Below, piece by piece: positions 11,555 through 21,849 of a DNA stretch of 64,000 bases (its first letter is position 1; the number at the start of each line of letters is the position of its first letter). Under the pieces are notes generated by a model. The model saw only the letters and a program-made list of their open reading frames with translations. It was not told the origin of the DNA and did no database searches. The translations under genes and the position numbers were made by a program. Source of the stretch: Paguma larvata (Eukaryota > Chordata > Mammalia > Carnivora > Viverridae); contig CM057841.1 in the NCBI GenBank assembly GCA_030068075.1, positions 34,513,030-34,577,029 of the forward strand, given 5' to 3'.

Positions 11555-11850
11555 CGGCCTGGCGGAGGCAGGATTCCGGCGTCTCCGCAGAGCCCGGGGC
11601 TCGGCCCGACCCGGCCCGCCGGCGGGAGGCAGCTCCACGCCGCCGCCTCCTCGGCCCGCCCCGCTCCCGCCCCTCCCGCACACTTTCCACAGGAAATGAT
11701 TAACTCGGGCCGCGGCGCGTTCCCATGGCAACCGGCTCCTTCCCAGTCCGCGGTGGCGGCGCGCGCGCTCCCGCTCACTCTCCCGCGTGTGCTCACACTC
11801 ACGCGCGCGGCCGCCCACTCGGCGGCGGCCTCTCTCTGCTCCGCCCCGAC
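11555..11850 (-). other. KIFC3: KIFC3 noncoding first exon (5' end approximate)
   Basis: This GC-rich exon-like block in a CpG island ends on the minus strand at CAGGCCG followed by the donor GTGAGTCGGGG (GT at 11554-11553). The next good acceptor downstream is at 7770, just ahead of the KIFC3 start-codon exon, so this is most likely the untranslated first exon. GC boxes of the cccgcccc type lie around 11655-11690. An X-box at 11719-11732 sits inside it. A short ATG reading frame within the X-box stops after eight codons, and a longer minus-strand frame starting at 11886 runs through the donor. The transcription start cannot be placed from sequence, so 11850 is a guess. Confidence 0.6.
11719..11732. 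promoter_or_regulatory. X-box (RFX-type site)
   Basis: The plus strand reads GTTCCCATGGCAAC, and the minus strand GTTGCCATGGGAAC. This is two RFX half-sites separated by two bases, with one departure from the GTNRCC-N(0-3)-RGYAAC consensus. It lies inside the likely KIFC3 first exon. RFX factors are known regulators of ciliary and some epithelial genes; use in this gene is inferred. Confidence 0.5.
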
Positions 11851-11879
11851 GCTCCCGCCGGGCCCCGGGGTCCCCACGC

Positions 11880-12500
11880 CCCGCACACGTTAGTGCACAC
11901 GTGCGCGCACACCCACTGGTGCAAATACGTTCTCGTGCTTTCGTGCACGGGCTCTCGTAAGCCAGTACACACCTCCCTCACACATGCCTTCACAAGGCTC
12001 CAGTCCGCACACACGTCCCCACGCTACTCCTCCGTGTGTGCTTTTGCACTTCTCCTTCCACTCCGACACGCACACCCGCCAACCCTCGTACGGAACTTTC
12101 GCGCACACCCGTTACTACTCACGCTTCGGCTTCTCCCGTGCTGTCCTTCACAAGCTCTCCCACGAGCGCATGTTTTCTTGACATTCTCACACACACGCTT
12201 TCACACGCGCTCTCACACACTCTAGGCGTGTGGACGCTTCCAATTCTTACCCACTTTGCACACCCACTGGCGTTCCGGTCTGGCGCTCTGACTCTCCTGC
12301 TTCCCGGCAAATGGTCTGCGTGCTCCCGTGCACACATACCATTCTTGCTCACACACGTTCTCTCACACTGTAGCGTGCACATCCTTTTAAACCCCAGTCC
12401 ACGTTTTCACACTCACTCTCGGGTTAGCGTGCCCGCCTACGCATGCATGTCACGGTTGTCACTCATGTTTAGGCACACATGCTCTCACCGGCTCTAGTAG
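11880..12500. repeat. degenerate CA/CT-rich minisatellite
   Basis: About 600 bases of imperfect CACAC/CTCACAC-type blocks (for example ctcacacacacgctttcaca near 12187) interrupted by varied sequence. The plus-strand frame consequently reads HTH-type peptides. It abuts the CpG island at the KIFC3 first exon. Confidence 0.7.
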
Positions 12501-13645
12501 GAATACACGGGCGGGTGGCCTCCCCAGCCACAGCACCAGCCCCAAATTAGCATCTTCCAGTGCTTAAGATTTTTTTAAGGTCAAGTATTCCTTGAAGCTC
12601 CAGTGAAAACCCGTCCAGAATGCAACCACTCAGAAGCAGGCAGCGGCTCCCAGGGTAGCCCAGAAGTCCCTCCAGGTGTCTTAGGAGGGCACAGGCGAGG
12701 CCGGGGACCCCGCCGGCCAAGGAGAGACAGCTGACCCAGAGGAGCTCCTCTGTTCTTTGTCTCCCACACAGAGGCGGCATTTTACTCCAGAGTCTGCAGC
12801 AGCATTCTCCCTCCAGGGTGCAGGAGGAGGAGGAAGAAGCTCGGAAGCCAGCCCAGCGCAGGCTGATGGTTCTGCAGATAATCGGCGAAGGGTGGGCGCG
12901 TGGCTCTTTCCTGCTTCGCGGGTCATGGCCCCAGAGGTGCCAGGAGGGGAGCCGAGGGGGGCGCGCAGCTCGAGGAGAGTTCCATCTCCCGCCAGTCCAG
13001 GCACCAGCCGGCAGTCGGCAATCTCAGCCAGAAAACATAGCCAAGGTCCTGGGCCTCAGACTGTTCTGGGTGCCAGAACAGGACACTCGCAATCCCCCTA
13101 CTGGAGGTGGGCTAGGCGTGTTTTTTTTTCCCAACTGAGATGCCCAAGTGAAAGCCCAGAAGGGGATAGATGTCACTCTCCCAAAATGGTTCCTTGGAGA
13201 GTTACAGATTTCCAACCAAGATCCCCAGATAACCTCCCAAGAGGAGAGAAGGCTGTAATTTGAGACTTACCTCCTCTGAACCCCCCTGCCTGCTCTCCAG
13301 ACGAGAGGGGTCAGGGGGGACTGCAGGGTTGGATGAGGGCAGAATTTCTCTAGAATCCTGACACCAAGCATCTCCCATTGCTACAGTCTCTATTATTTGA
13401 CTGAAGGAGGTTGTTTGTCTTTAAAGTCCTCATAAGGAACTGGAGGCCTTGTCTTACTTGCAGGCTGGTACAGTGACATTAACTGCAGGTTCCTTCTGAC
13501 AAAGCCAAAGACAGATTTTTAAATTAATAATAACATTTATTGTTTGTTTTCTCTGATTGCAAAAGTAATAAGTGTTCATTGTAACCATAATCGCACCCCC
13601 TAGAGATAAATGCTGCCAACATTTTCGTAGTCTTTTTTTTTGAGT
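12501..13645. other. upstream flank, no gene seen
   Basis: Unique sequence. A minus-strand donor of good quality (GAGGAG with GTAAGTCTC, near 13272) has no recognised exon behind it. Confidence 0.45.
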
Positions 13646-13649
13646 GCAC

Positions 13650-13840
13650 ATAATAGCTACCATTTATCCAAAGCTAACACTGTGCCAGGCACGGGGCTAA
13701 GCTCTTTATAAACAAGATCCCATTTAACCCTCAACACCCTAGGAGGTGGACGCCATTACACGCCCAGTTTTCAGGAGAGGAGACTGAGCCTCTGACAGTT
13801 TATTCACAAACCCAGCGTGTGACAGAGCTGAGCTATGAGC
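13650..13840 (-). repeat. MIR SINE
   Basis: actgtgccaggcacggggct, aagctctttataaacaagat and agaggagactgagcctctgac form a full-length minus-strand MIR. Confidence 0.85.
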
Positions 13841-13844
13841 CTAA

Positions 13845-16290
13845 TAGTTGTGCGTGTGTGTATGCATAGTACACACAAACAGTGCTCTCATATGTAATGA
13901 GTTTCAGGTGTCAGATGCAAGAGCTTATGAAGCTCAAAGCACCAAAGAAGAAAAGAAAATCGAGGTATTAGATGAAGACATTTTTGGAATTCTCACAAAA
14001 CTCAGACGTGAAATGTAAAAGCAAACTGCTCTATGATTGTGTGAATTTAGTTTAAAATATAAACTGTCACCAGGAACGACATACCAATGACTTCAAGGTC
14101 ATTTCTATCCCAGAAACTTCACTTCCCAGGCTGCTGACTCTCTCCTGGCCACAGGGAAGGTAGAGATTTGCCAGAAACCTGGCCATCCCGATCCTGAGGC
14201 CCTGAACCCAGAAGTGAGGACTCTTTGGTTCAGCCTTTGGCCTTGACCTTCTGCCCACCTTCTGGCAGAAATATCGAAATATAGGAAGGGCCACACAAGA
14301 CGCAGAGGGCAGAATACAGCAGGTTGGTATTCATATCTGCCCTGTCCTCCAGCCGGGGGACAGCGGCACCGTCTCTGTGTTCGAAGAGCCTGAAACTCCT
14401 TCACTCTCGGGTCTCTGTCTGAGAGGCAGCCAGGAGCCCGAGAGCTCTGCCACCCAGAGGCAAGTCAAGAGGGGGGAATACCACGGACTGGGGTTGATCT
14501 GGTGCTCGCAGTAACCCAGCGTGAAGCACACCTACGATTTACTTGATTTTCCCCTTTTAATGATTGACCTTGAGATTCAATCACCCCCAGGCCTTTGCAG
14601 TGTTGCTCCCCCTGCCCCGAAGGCTCTCTCCTTCCCCCACTCCCACCTGCCTCCACCCACCTGGCTGGCTCCTGCTCGTTTGAGTCCTTCAAGCTTAGAG
14701 GTCACGCTCTTTGACCCTCCCGGGCACTCCATTTCCCGTCTGCCTGTCCCCCCACCACACACTACACTGGGTTACAATGCCCTCTTTTGTCTACACTGCT
14801 CTTGGAGGGAAGGGCCCTTTCCTGACTTGATCCAAGAAAAACCCCTCCAGTGGCTGGTATCATGTAAGTTTTCACTGACTGCATGAAGAGACTGCATATA
14901 ATTCAGAGGGGAAGGACAAGCACATTAAAGCATATGCAAACAGACTTCCTTCTTATGAAAGTTAATGATAATTCTTCTCAAAAGGAGATAAGAGATGCAT
15001 CCTTAAACAATTATTTCAATGTGGTCAATAAGGAGCACCCTGCAGTTGTGAGAAGTCTATTCTTGAAGTTGGAGAGCAACATTCTAGAGTTAGGAGTCAA
15101 ATATTTAAGTGATCCTGACTTAATTAGCCTCTGCTTTGAATCCACGAGTTCCAATGCTCCTGGAAGAGTTCATTACGGACAGCGCAGAAAGAGCTGGGGA
15201 GGATCCCATGGGTTCTGAACCCAGCCCTGCAAGCATGAGTTTGAAACCCAGCTGCAGGATGTGGTGACTTAACCTCTGAGCATTCTGGGGGGCGGGGGGG
15301 AGGCACTGGTTCTTGGCTCACACCTGCTGGCTTTCAGGAAGGCACGTTCCTCAGTAGACATGAAGGGGTGGGCTTGGACAACCCTTGGCTGGTCTGTAAG
15401 TTCCTGTCGCTGTCCTCGGCTGCACACTAAGCGCTAGGCACTAGGCACTCGATAGACACTTGCACAATGGGTAGTACCTTTCTCTCTCCTCTCCCTTCCA
15501 GCTCCTTCTGTGCACCGCCCCCATCCCTGCCCAACGGTGCCTTCTTTCTAAAAGTTGTATTAACAAGGGAGACAGTGCTCCTATTTACAGAGGTCTCTGC
15601 AGGCAACCAGGCAAATCTCCCCTCAATAAAACCACCTTGCTCCAGGATGTCTAGACAATGACTACCTTTCTGCATTTGCCAGGGAGACTGGACCCAGCAA
15701 TGCTTCCCTGGGCTCTCAGGTGAGGGAAACCGGAAACCTCTTTCTGACCTGAGAAAGAATTTGGCAGATACCTCTCCTGGCGCTCCAGGGTGATAAGCCA
15801 ACAGAGGGGTTTTTTCCCGTTATCATTTCCTGTAGTCTAAAAAATGAGAGGAATGCAAACACTGAGAAGATATGTACTCACGCGCTAGGTAATGAAAAGA
15901 TTTAGCAAGAACGGCCATGGGAGATCTGCCCTGCCCCCGCCTGCCAAGCGTCCAGAAGCCGCCTGGGCTTCTTACCCCAAACACTCCCACCCCCCGCCCT
16001 GCTTCGCTTCTCGCTCCTCAATCAGCCGATCTCCTCGTCCGAAGCCAAAGCATGCATTATTAACATTGTCCCCACTTTTTTTCAGCTTCCCCATTCATTT
16101 CTACCCATCTGCTGCGAATTCTAGGTGGCTGGCATTTTTTTAAACTTCATTTTTTCCCCCATGCACAAATGTGGTAGAAACCAAGAGAGGAAGAGAAGAA
16201 AACCCAGATCCCACCACCCTTATCTTATTGTCATTGGCCCAGAGTTTCCTTTCAGTATTTGACTTTGAGCAGACAGTATTTCTCCCTTAA
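13845..16290. other. upstream flank, no gene seen
   Basis: Mixed unique sequence. A plus-strand frame at 14883-15218 (112 codons) has ordinary amino-acid composition but no recognised relative. A MIR-like stretch (ggttctgaacccagccctgc) lies around 15205-15290. Confidence 0.4.
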
Positions 16291-16294
16291 GGAG

Positions 16295-16495
16295 AGACAG
16301 TATAGGACAACGGTAGAAACTGGGTTTAGGGGTCAGGTGGATTTGAACTTGGCTCGATCACTTCCTCTGTGCCTCAGTTTCTTCCTGTGATAGTGAGAGT
16401 AGCCCTGATACTTAACCCCATGGGCTGTCGTGAGAAGCAAACAAGTGGCCGGCATCTGGCACACGGTCGGTAATCCACGAACACTAGCTCGGGTA
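16295..16495 (+). repeat. MIR SINE
   Basis: gtcaggtggatttgaacttg, then cctctgtgcctcagtttctt and catctggcacacggtcggta give the full plus-strand MIR order. Confidence 0.85.
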
Positions 16496-16703
16496 TCGTG
16501 GGAGGCAGAGCGTGAATACAATTTTCTACTTTGCCTTTTCTTACTTAAAATCGTATAATAAGCATTTTCCGAGTAATTTGTTTCTACCTGTCCTACTCTT
16601 TTCTGAACTGCACGCCCCAGACTGAGGATAAAGCCAGGTTCCATTCAGCTTGGGGATCCCGGTGTCTGGGGACACGCCCGGCGCTCAGACTGCTAAGAAT
16701 AAT

Positions 16704-16822
16704 CATTTTCTTTTCTTCTTTCTTTTTTAAAAGTAATCTCTACATCCAATGTGGGTCTCAAACTCACCACCCCAAGGTCAAGAGTCACGTGCTCTCCCGA
16801 CTGAGCCAGCCAGGTGCCTGGA
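16704..16822 (-). mobile_element. CAN-SINE, short form
   Basis: Contains aagtaatctctacatccaat and a complemented head ending cagccaggtgcctg. The target duplication AAGAATAAT is at 16695-16703 and 16823-16831. Confidence 0.9.
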
Positions 16823-16843
16823 AAGAATAATTGTTCTAAATGA

Positions 16844-17062
16844 GGGGCACCTGGGTGGCTCAGTCGGTTAAGCGTCCGACTTCGGCTCATGTCATGATCT
16901 CGCGGTCTGTGAGTTCAAGCCCCGCGTCGGGCTCTGTGCTGACGGCTCAGAGCCTGGAGCCTGCTTCGGATTCTGTGTCTCTCTCTCTCTGACCCTCCCC
17001 AACTCATGCTTTGTCTCTCCTGCTCTCAAAAATAAATAAAAACATAAAAAATTTCAGTAATT
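16844..17062 (+). mobile_element. CAN-SINE
   Basis: Full head (ggggcacctgggtggctcag), B box gagttcaagccc, CT domain and aataaataaaaa tail. Likely target duplication TAAATGA at 16837-16843 and 17063-17069. Confidence 0.95.
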
Positions 17063-17069
17063 TAAATGA

Positions 17070-18525
17070 CTGCGTAATATTCCCTGGATGGCTGTGCACC
17101 GACTGAGCCGTCGACCGCTCTGAGAGGTCAGATGGGTGAGCAGCTCCCAAATGTTCGCTCGCATAAACAGCCTTGCCGTTGACATCTCCCCGCATGCATC
17201 CCGTTCATTCCCAGGGGAAGGGGGTGTTGTTAAGCTCATAAATGCTTTCTGAGTAACGAATCCGAGCATACTTTTACACATTCTAAACAGGTTGCCAGAT
17301 TGCCGTCAGAAGGGGCTGTACCAAATTTACACTCGACGCTGTCGTTGGTAGCAGTTTTGACGAGAACTACTTCTTACGCTAATTTACAGTTTTTCTCCCG
17401 GATCTGAAATGCCGGCCCCGGCTGGTTCCCCTGTGCGGCACGAGACATATAAAAAGATGTCTGAATGATGACTGTCAAGAGGGAGGAGCGGCTGGTTTGT
17501 TTGTCGGTGTTTCTGTCTGCGGGGCTGGGCCGGGTGGGGCTGGGAGCACTGAGTCAGTGCGCCCTCTCCCTGCCTGCCTTTTTGGCCCCCAGACACCCGC
17601 CCAGGTGGGTCCTGGGACATCCCACAAGCCTGGAAGATTCCCTTCAGGTGGCCCTGAGTGTTACTAAGGTTATCCCTGCTCTGACACCAGCCGGGCACTT
17701 CACGGTGGCTTCTTACAGGAAGCCAGTCAGTCACTCCTGGAAAGAGAATCCCTCAAGAGGCTCTGAGATCTGCAGTCAGCTTTCTTTTCCATTCCTGGGA
17801 GGGGGGCGGGGGGGGGGGTGCACAGAGCAGCCTCCAGGTAAGGGAAGCCGTGGGCTCTGCGGCCACAGCTCCGGGCCACCCAGCCAGTCTCTTGGCACTG
17901 CCGGCATGGCTCCCCAGGTTCTGCGGCAGCCCAGAGACCTCCCCCCGACACTGCCATCTGACTCCGGTCCTCCCCCTCTGGGGGCGGCCCTTGTTTGCAA
18001 ACAGCCACAGGAAGTTTTGACGCTGCTGATTAACCAGACTCCCACGGCTCTGGATTCTTAGTCATCACGGCAAGTCTCAACCTTCAGCCTGCCCTGCCGA
18101 CATCGCTAGCTTCCAGGTGACGGGGAAGAAGTGACTAGGAGCTCGCTAGTTTCAGTGGCTTCCATCCGTCACCTTGGGGGCAAGGGTGGGGGGAAGAGGG
18201 AGAGAGAACCTCCACCCATCCCGAAACGACTGGATTGCACATGAGGCCTGGAAGGCCGCAGTGGGAATTTAATCTCAATTGATTTGGCGCACCTTTGCTG
18301 AGCGACGGCTATGTGTTATGAAAATGAAAACCACAGGCCCGAACTGTAGTCACTTGTGTCAGAGGCCCTGTTGCAGCACACCAAGACTTAAACGTGATCT
18401 GACTACAGTTTCCACTCCCCCACCCCCAGGAATGTAATCTTTACCCAGTCAATATAGGAAGTTCCTGGTCAGTACAAGATTTACTGATAGACCCCTTCTG
18501 TATACCTTAGAAAGGTGACATTGCC
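17070..18525. other. upstream flank, no gene seen
   Basis: Unique sequence with a G run near 17800. Open plus-strand frame 17465-18061 shows no exon signals. Confidence 0.45.
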
Positions 18526-18540
18526 CAAAATGATATTCTT

Positions 18541-18759
18541 TTTTTTTTTTTAACGTTTATTTATTTTTGAGAGACGTAGAGACAGAACGTGAGCAGGGGA
18601 AGGGCAGAGAGAGAGAGGGAGACGCAGAATCTGAAGCAGGCTCCAGGCTCTGATGAGCCATCAGCACAGAGCCCAACGTGGCGCTCGAACTCACAGACGG
18701 TGAGATCATGACCTGAGCTGAAGTCGGCCACTTAACCGACGGAGCCACCCAGGCGCCCC
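18541..18759 (-). mobile_element. CAN-SINE
   Basis: T-tail with aacgtttatttatttttgag through gccacccaggcgcccc. Imperfect target duplication (ccaaaatgatattctt / ccaaaacggcattctt) on both sides. Confidence 0.95.
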
Positions 18760-18957
18760 CCAAAACGGCATTCTTTGCCAATAATTTCCTCTTTGTTCAT
18801 TCCCTCTCTGCCTTTAAAAACCTTTCTCGTCTATAGCTCCACAGAGTTCGTTTCCATTTGCTAGATGGAATGCTGCCCGATTCACCAATCAGGAAATAAA
18901 GCCTCTTTGATCTTTAAATGTACTCAGATGAATTTTGTTTATTTGAATTTGTAAGAA

Positions 18958-19135
18958 TTTGTTTGTTTATTTTGAGAGAGCGCGAGAGCAGAGGAGGGGC
19001 AGAGAGAGAGAGAGAATCCCAAGCAGGCTCCACACCGTCAACACAGAGCCCGATGGGGGACTCAAACCCACCAACTGCAAGACCATGACCTGAGCCCAAG
19101 TCAGATGCTTAACCGACTGAGCCACCCAGGCGCCC
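18958..19135 (-). mobile_element. CAN-SINE
   Basis: gtttattttgagagagcgcg through gagccacccaggcgccct; shortened CT domain. Confidence 0.93.
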
Positions 19136-19149
19136 TGAAATTTGTTTTT

Positions 19150-19285
19150 TAACAGTGCCGTGCGCTGGGCTAAACTCTTTACACAAAGGATTGCCTTTGG
19201 TTTCACTTAATCCTCTCAACAACATGGGCAATGTTATCCCATTTACACATGGACAAACCGAGGTGCACGTTTTAGGAATGGCTAG
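19150..19285 (-). repeat. MIR fragment
   Basis: gtgcgctgggctaaactctt, cacttaatcctctcaacaac and acatggacaaaccgaggtgc match minus-strand MIR. Confidence 0.75.
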
Positions 19286-19611
19286 GAGGAGGCCCATGCA
19301 TGAGTAGGGGGCAGCTGTGGGAAGATGGCTTCAGGCGCTGGAAAAGGCCGGTACTCCGAGCCAGGAGCCCTGTTCCCAACCCCAGAGGGAGCTTGGGCAG
19401 ATTTCTTCCCCTGCTCTGGGTCTCACGGCCCTCCCTGGGGAAATGGGAAGGGTGGGCCTTCTGGCACCGAGGCCTGGAGGGAAAGAGTGGGCAAGATGGA
19501 AGGGGCGACTCCGAGACTCTGCCTGCGGAAGGTCTGGGCCGAGGGAGGGGTTGTTCCAGCCTGGGGTTCTGGCTTCGCTGTTTACAAGTCACCTCACAAA
19601 TAAGTGCCGGC

Positions 19612-19800
19612 AAGAGTAAGGAGATTAGGGGTGGGGGTGGGGAGCGACTGCTAATGGGGTTCCTTTTGGGGGTGATGAAATGTTCTGTAATTAGATTACG
19701 GTGATGGTTGCACAACCCTGCAAATATGCAAAAACCATTGCATTGTACTCTTTAAATGGGTGAATGTTACGGTATGTTAATTACATCCCAATAAAGCTGT
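19612..19800 (+). repeat. old LINE-1 3' end fragment
   Basis: gtgatggttgcacaaccctg, tgtactctttaaatgggtga and ttacatcccaataaagctgt correspond to the 3' end of an old mammalian LINE-1. A GGAA-rich tail follows (19805-19880). Confidence 0.65.
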
Positions 19801-19804
19801 TTAA

Positions 19805-19882
19805 GAGAGAAAGGAAGAAAGGCAAGTAGGAAGGAAGGACAGAAAGGAAAGAGGAGGAAGGGAGGGGGGAAGGAAGGAGACC
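19805..19882. repeat. purine-rich (GGAA)n-like tract
   Basis: Imperfect gaaagg/aggaagg units following the LINE-1 end. Confidence 0.8.
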
Positions 19883-20116
19883 CGCATGGAGGTTGGGCTA
19901 GAACTGTCTTCATCTGCCTCCTGGGAGTGGGACCCGCAGCACCCAGCCCTTCCCCGGTTCTCTCTCCTCCAAGCACCCACGCTCCGGAGCCTACGGGGGT
20001 GTCTGTGAAGAAGACATCCCAGTGGCAGGAGATGGCTCCAGGTTCTGACTGCAGGTGTCAGGGGCTCCTGGGCTCCTTGAAGGCCGAAGGACCCATGAAT
20101 CAGGGAGCAGCTGCAG

Positions 20117-20351
20117 GGGCGCCTGGGTGGCTCAGTCGGTTAAGCATCTGACTTCAGCTCAGGTCATGATCTCACAGTTCACAAGTTCGAACCCTGCACA
20201 TCAGGCTCTGTGCTGACACCTCAGAGCCTGGAGCCTGCTTCGGATTCTGTGTTTCCCTCTCTCTCTGCTCCTCCCCTACTCATGCTCACTCTCTCTAAAA
20301 TAAATAAACATCAAAAAAAATTTTTTTAAGAAAAATTAAAAAAGAAACAAA
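20117..20351 (+). mobile_element. CAN-SINE
   Basis: Full-length copy. Target duplication gagcagctgcag / gagcaggtgcag at 20105-20116 and 20352-20363, one mismatch. Confidence 0.95.
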
Positions 20352-20364
20352 GAGCAGGTGCAGA

Positions 20365-21715
20365 GCCGGAGGAATTGGGGAAGAGAGGAGGGGATGCCAA
20401 GAAAATGGATGAAGGCCACAGCAGAGGGGGGTGTCAGGGAGGAGGCCCTGAGCTGGGGCGCGGTGTTGCTCAGATCGGGAGGGCCCCAACGCAGACCCTG
20501 GCGGGGAAACACGGGGCCCTCTCTCGGTTGCCTGGAAACGTTGCGGCGCACCAGCAAGCAAGCACAAGAAATACCTGCGGCCCCCCTCCCGCCCCCCACA
20601 CACTGTACAGCTGTCTTCTGCTTCACAGCGGTGGCGGACACGGTCAGATACAGCTGTCCCAGAGGCAACCGCGGCCCCGACTTGGCCCTGCACCAGGTGC
20701 ACGGGTGCAGGGACCCAAAATGAGGGCAAAATCCGTCAGTAAGAGGGAGGAGCTCAATCCACTCCCGCAGTTAGGGCAGCTGACTGCTGAACAAGGAGAC
20801 GCCCAGAGGGTCTGGGAGGCACGGCCCTTGGGTCTAAACCTCCTGAGGCAGACAACCCTGCAGCACCCCTCCCAGGCAAACCTCCCCCCACGCGCCCTCT
20901 TCGCCTGAGCCTCCTGGGGTAAATGGCACTGGACGGCCCGGCCTAATGGAACAGAGGAAGCTACGTCTTGGAGGCTACAACCACCTTCTGGGAGTCTCAG
21001 CCTTTAGGTCAAACCCGCATGCTCGCCAGGCCCCTGTTTGTCGGTAATTAGGACCTTGCTCTGCTCTGAAGCAAACCTCCAGCTTGGCATCCGCTCACGA
21101 GCAGCAGCTCCTGGCAGCTGGGCACCCCTCGCCCGCCTGGGCTCGGTCCTCTGCAGTGCACTTCGTCACAGGGAGGAGACCCGAATGCTCCCTTGGCACA
21201 AGGGCGTACGGGCTGGGAGAGGCTGAGGGAACCTACCCCAGCACCGGGCTCAGAGCTCTTGCCTTCTTCTTTCTACTAAGAGGTGAACTTGCTGTTGACC
21301 TCACTCTGTAGACGTGACCCCAGACAGGCTGGCTCCAGGGTCCAGGTCTTGAACCACTGCCCCATACTGCCCCTCGAGGGTACTGTTGGCAGGGTCCTTG
21401 TCACCGGTGGCAGTTCTCGGCACGCGTTCAAGGCTCCTTATCACCCGCCGCGGCTGACCTGCTCAGCCTTCTCTCTCACGGGTCCCCCAAGGCTACCTCT
21501 TTCTGTTCCTTGAGTTTGCCGCACATCTATGCCTTTTGCCTTTGAACCTCTATGATGACAGCCCCTTCTCTTTTGGAAGCCCAGTGGGAATATCGCCTCC
21601 TCCATGGGGCCTTCCTGACACTACCCGGTCAGAATTCCCCCAGGACCACCGAACCTTCCCTTAACTCGCTTGGCGCACTGGGTTGGAGCTTGTGGGGGGG
21701 CTTATCAGTATCCTC
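20365..21715. other. upstream flank, no gene seen
   Basis: GC-rich unique sequence. The stretch 21500-21715 (cccttctcttttggaagccc, ggggccttcctgacactacc) resembles an L2 fragment. Confidence 0.4.
20527..20539. promoter_or_regulatory. X-box-like site
   Basis: GTTGCCTGGAAAC has a good left half-site, a one-base spacer and a right half-site with one mismatch to RGYAAC. It lies in GC-rich unique sequence. This is a weak call. Confidence 0.25.
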
Positions 21716-21717
21716 CA

Positions 21718-21845
21718 TTAGACACAGAGCTCCCATGCTGTGTGACCTTAATAAGGCATTTGATGTCTCTGAGCCTCGTTGTCCTCATTAATGGCAGCCA
21801 TAATAAAAATAATAAAAATTAAAAAAATAAAAATAAATAAATAAA
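21718..21845 (+). repeat. MIR fragment followed by A-rich tract
   Basis: gctgtgtgaccttaataagg and tctctgagcctcgttgtcct are MIR. An (AATAAA)n-like run follows at 21800-21845. Confidence 0.7.
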
Positions 21846-21849
21846 ACGT

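Larger units (their letters stand above)
1..11850 (-). other. KIFC3: KIFC3 gene, 5' portion
   Basis: This span holds the first exons and introns of a minus-strand gene that I identify as KIFC3 from the peptide encoded by exons 2 and 3. KIFC3 is a kinesin-14 family motor with its motor domain at the C-terminus. It moves to microtubule minus ends and is known for apical transport, Golgi positioning and adherens-junction upkeep in epithelia. Only the N-terminal leader is encoded here; the coiled coil and motor exons must lie beyond position 1. Seen directly are the acceptors and donors at 11555, 7769/7565 and 4903/4761, and a reading frame kept across the 7565/4903 junction. The gene name rests on remembered family sequence, not on a search. 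The transcription start is not visible, so the upper boundary is approximate. Confidence 0.85.
11140..11900. promoter_or_regulatory. CpG island / likely KIFC3 promoter
   Basis: This dense CpG stretch has multiple GC boxes (cccgcccctcccgc near 11665) and an X-box, and ends sharply at the CA-rich tract that begins near 11880. It contains the first-exon donor at 11554, fitting a TATA-less housekeeping-type promoter firing on the minus strand. Confidence 0.7.

Noticed and set aside
10972..11703. 243-codon plus-strand open frame
   Set aside because: CpG-island antisense frame of low-complexity Arg/Pro/Gly peptide; no recognised family.
16844..17062. tRNA-like sequences within SINE heads
   Set aside because: These and all similar tRNA-like heads are part of CAN-SINEs; they lack an intact cloverleaf and are not tRNA genes.
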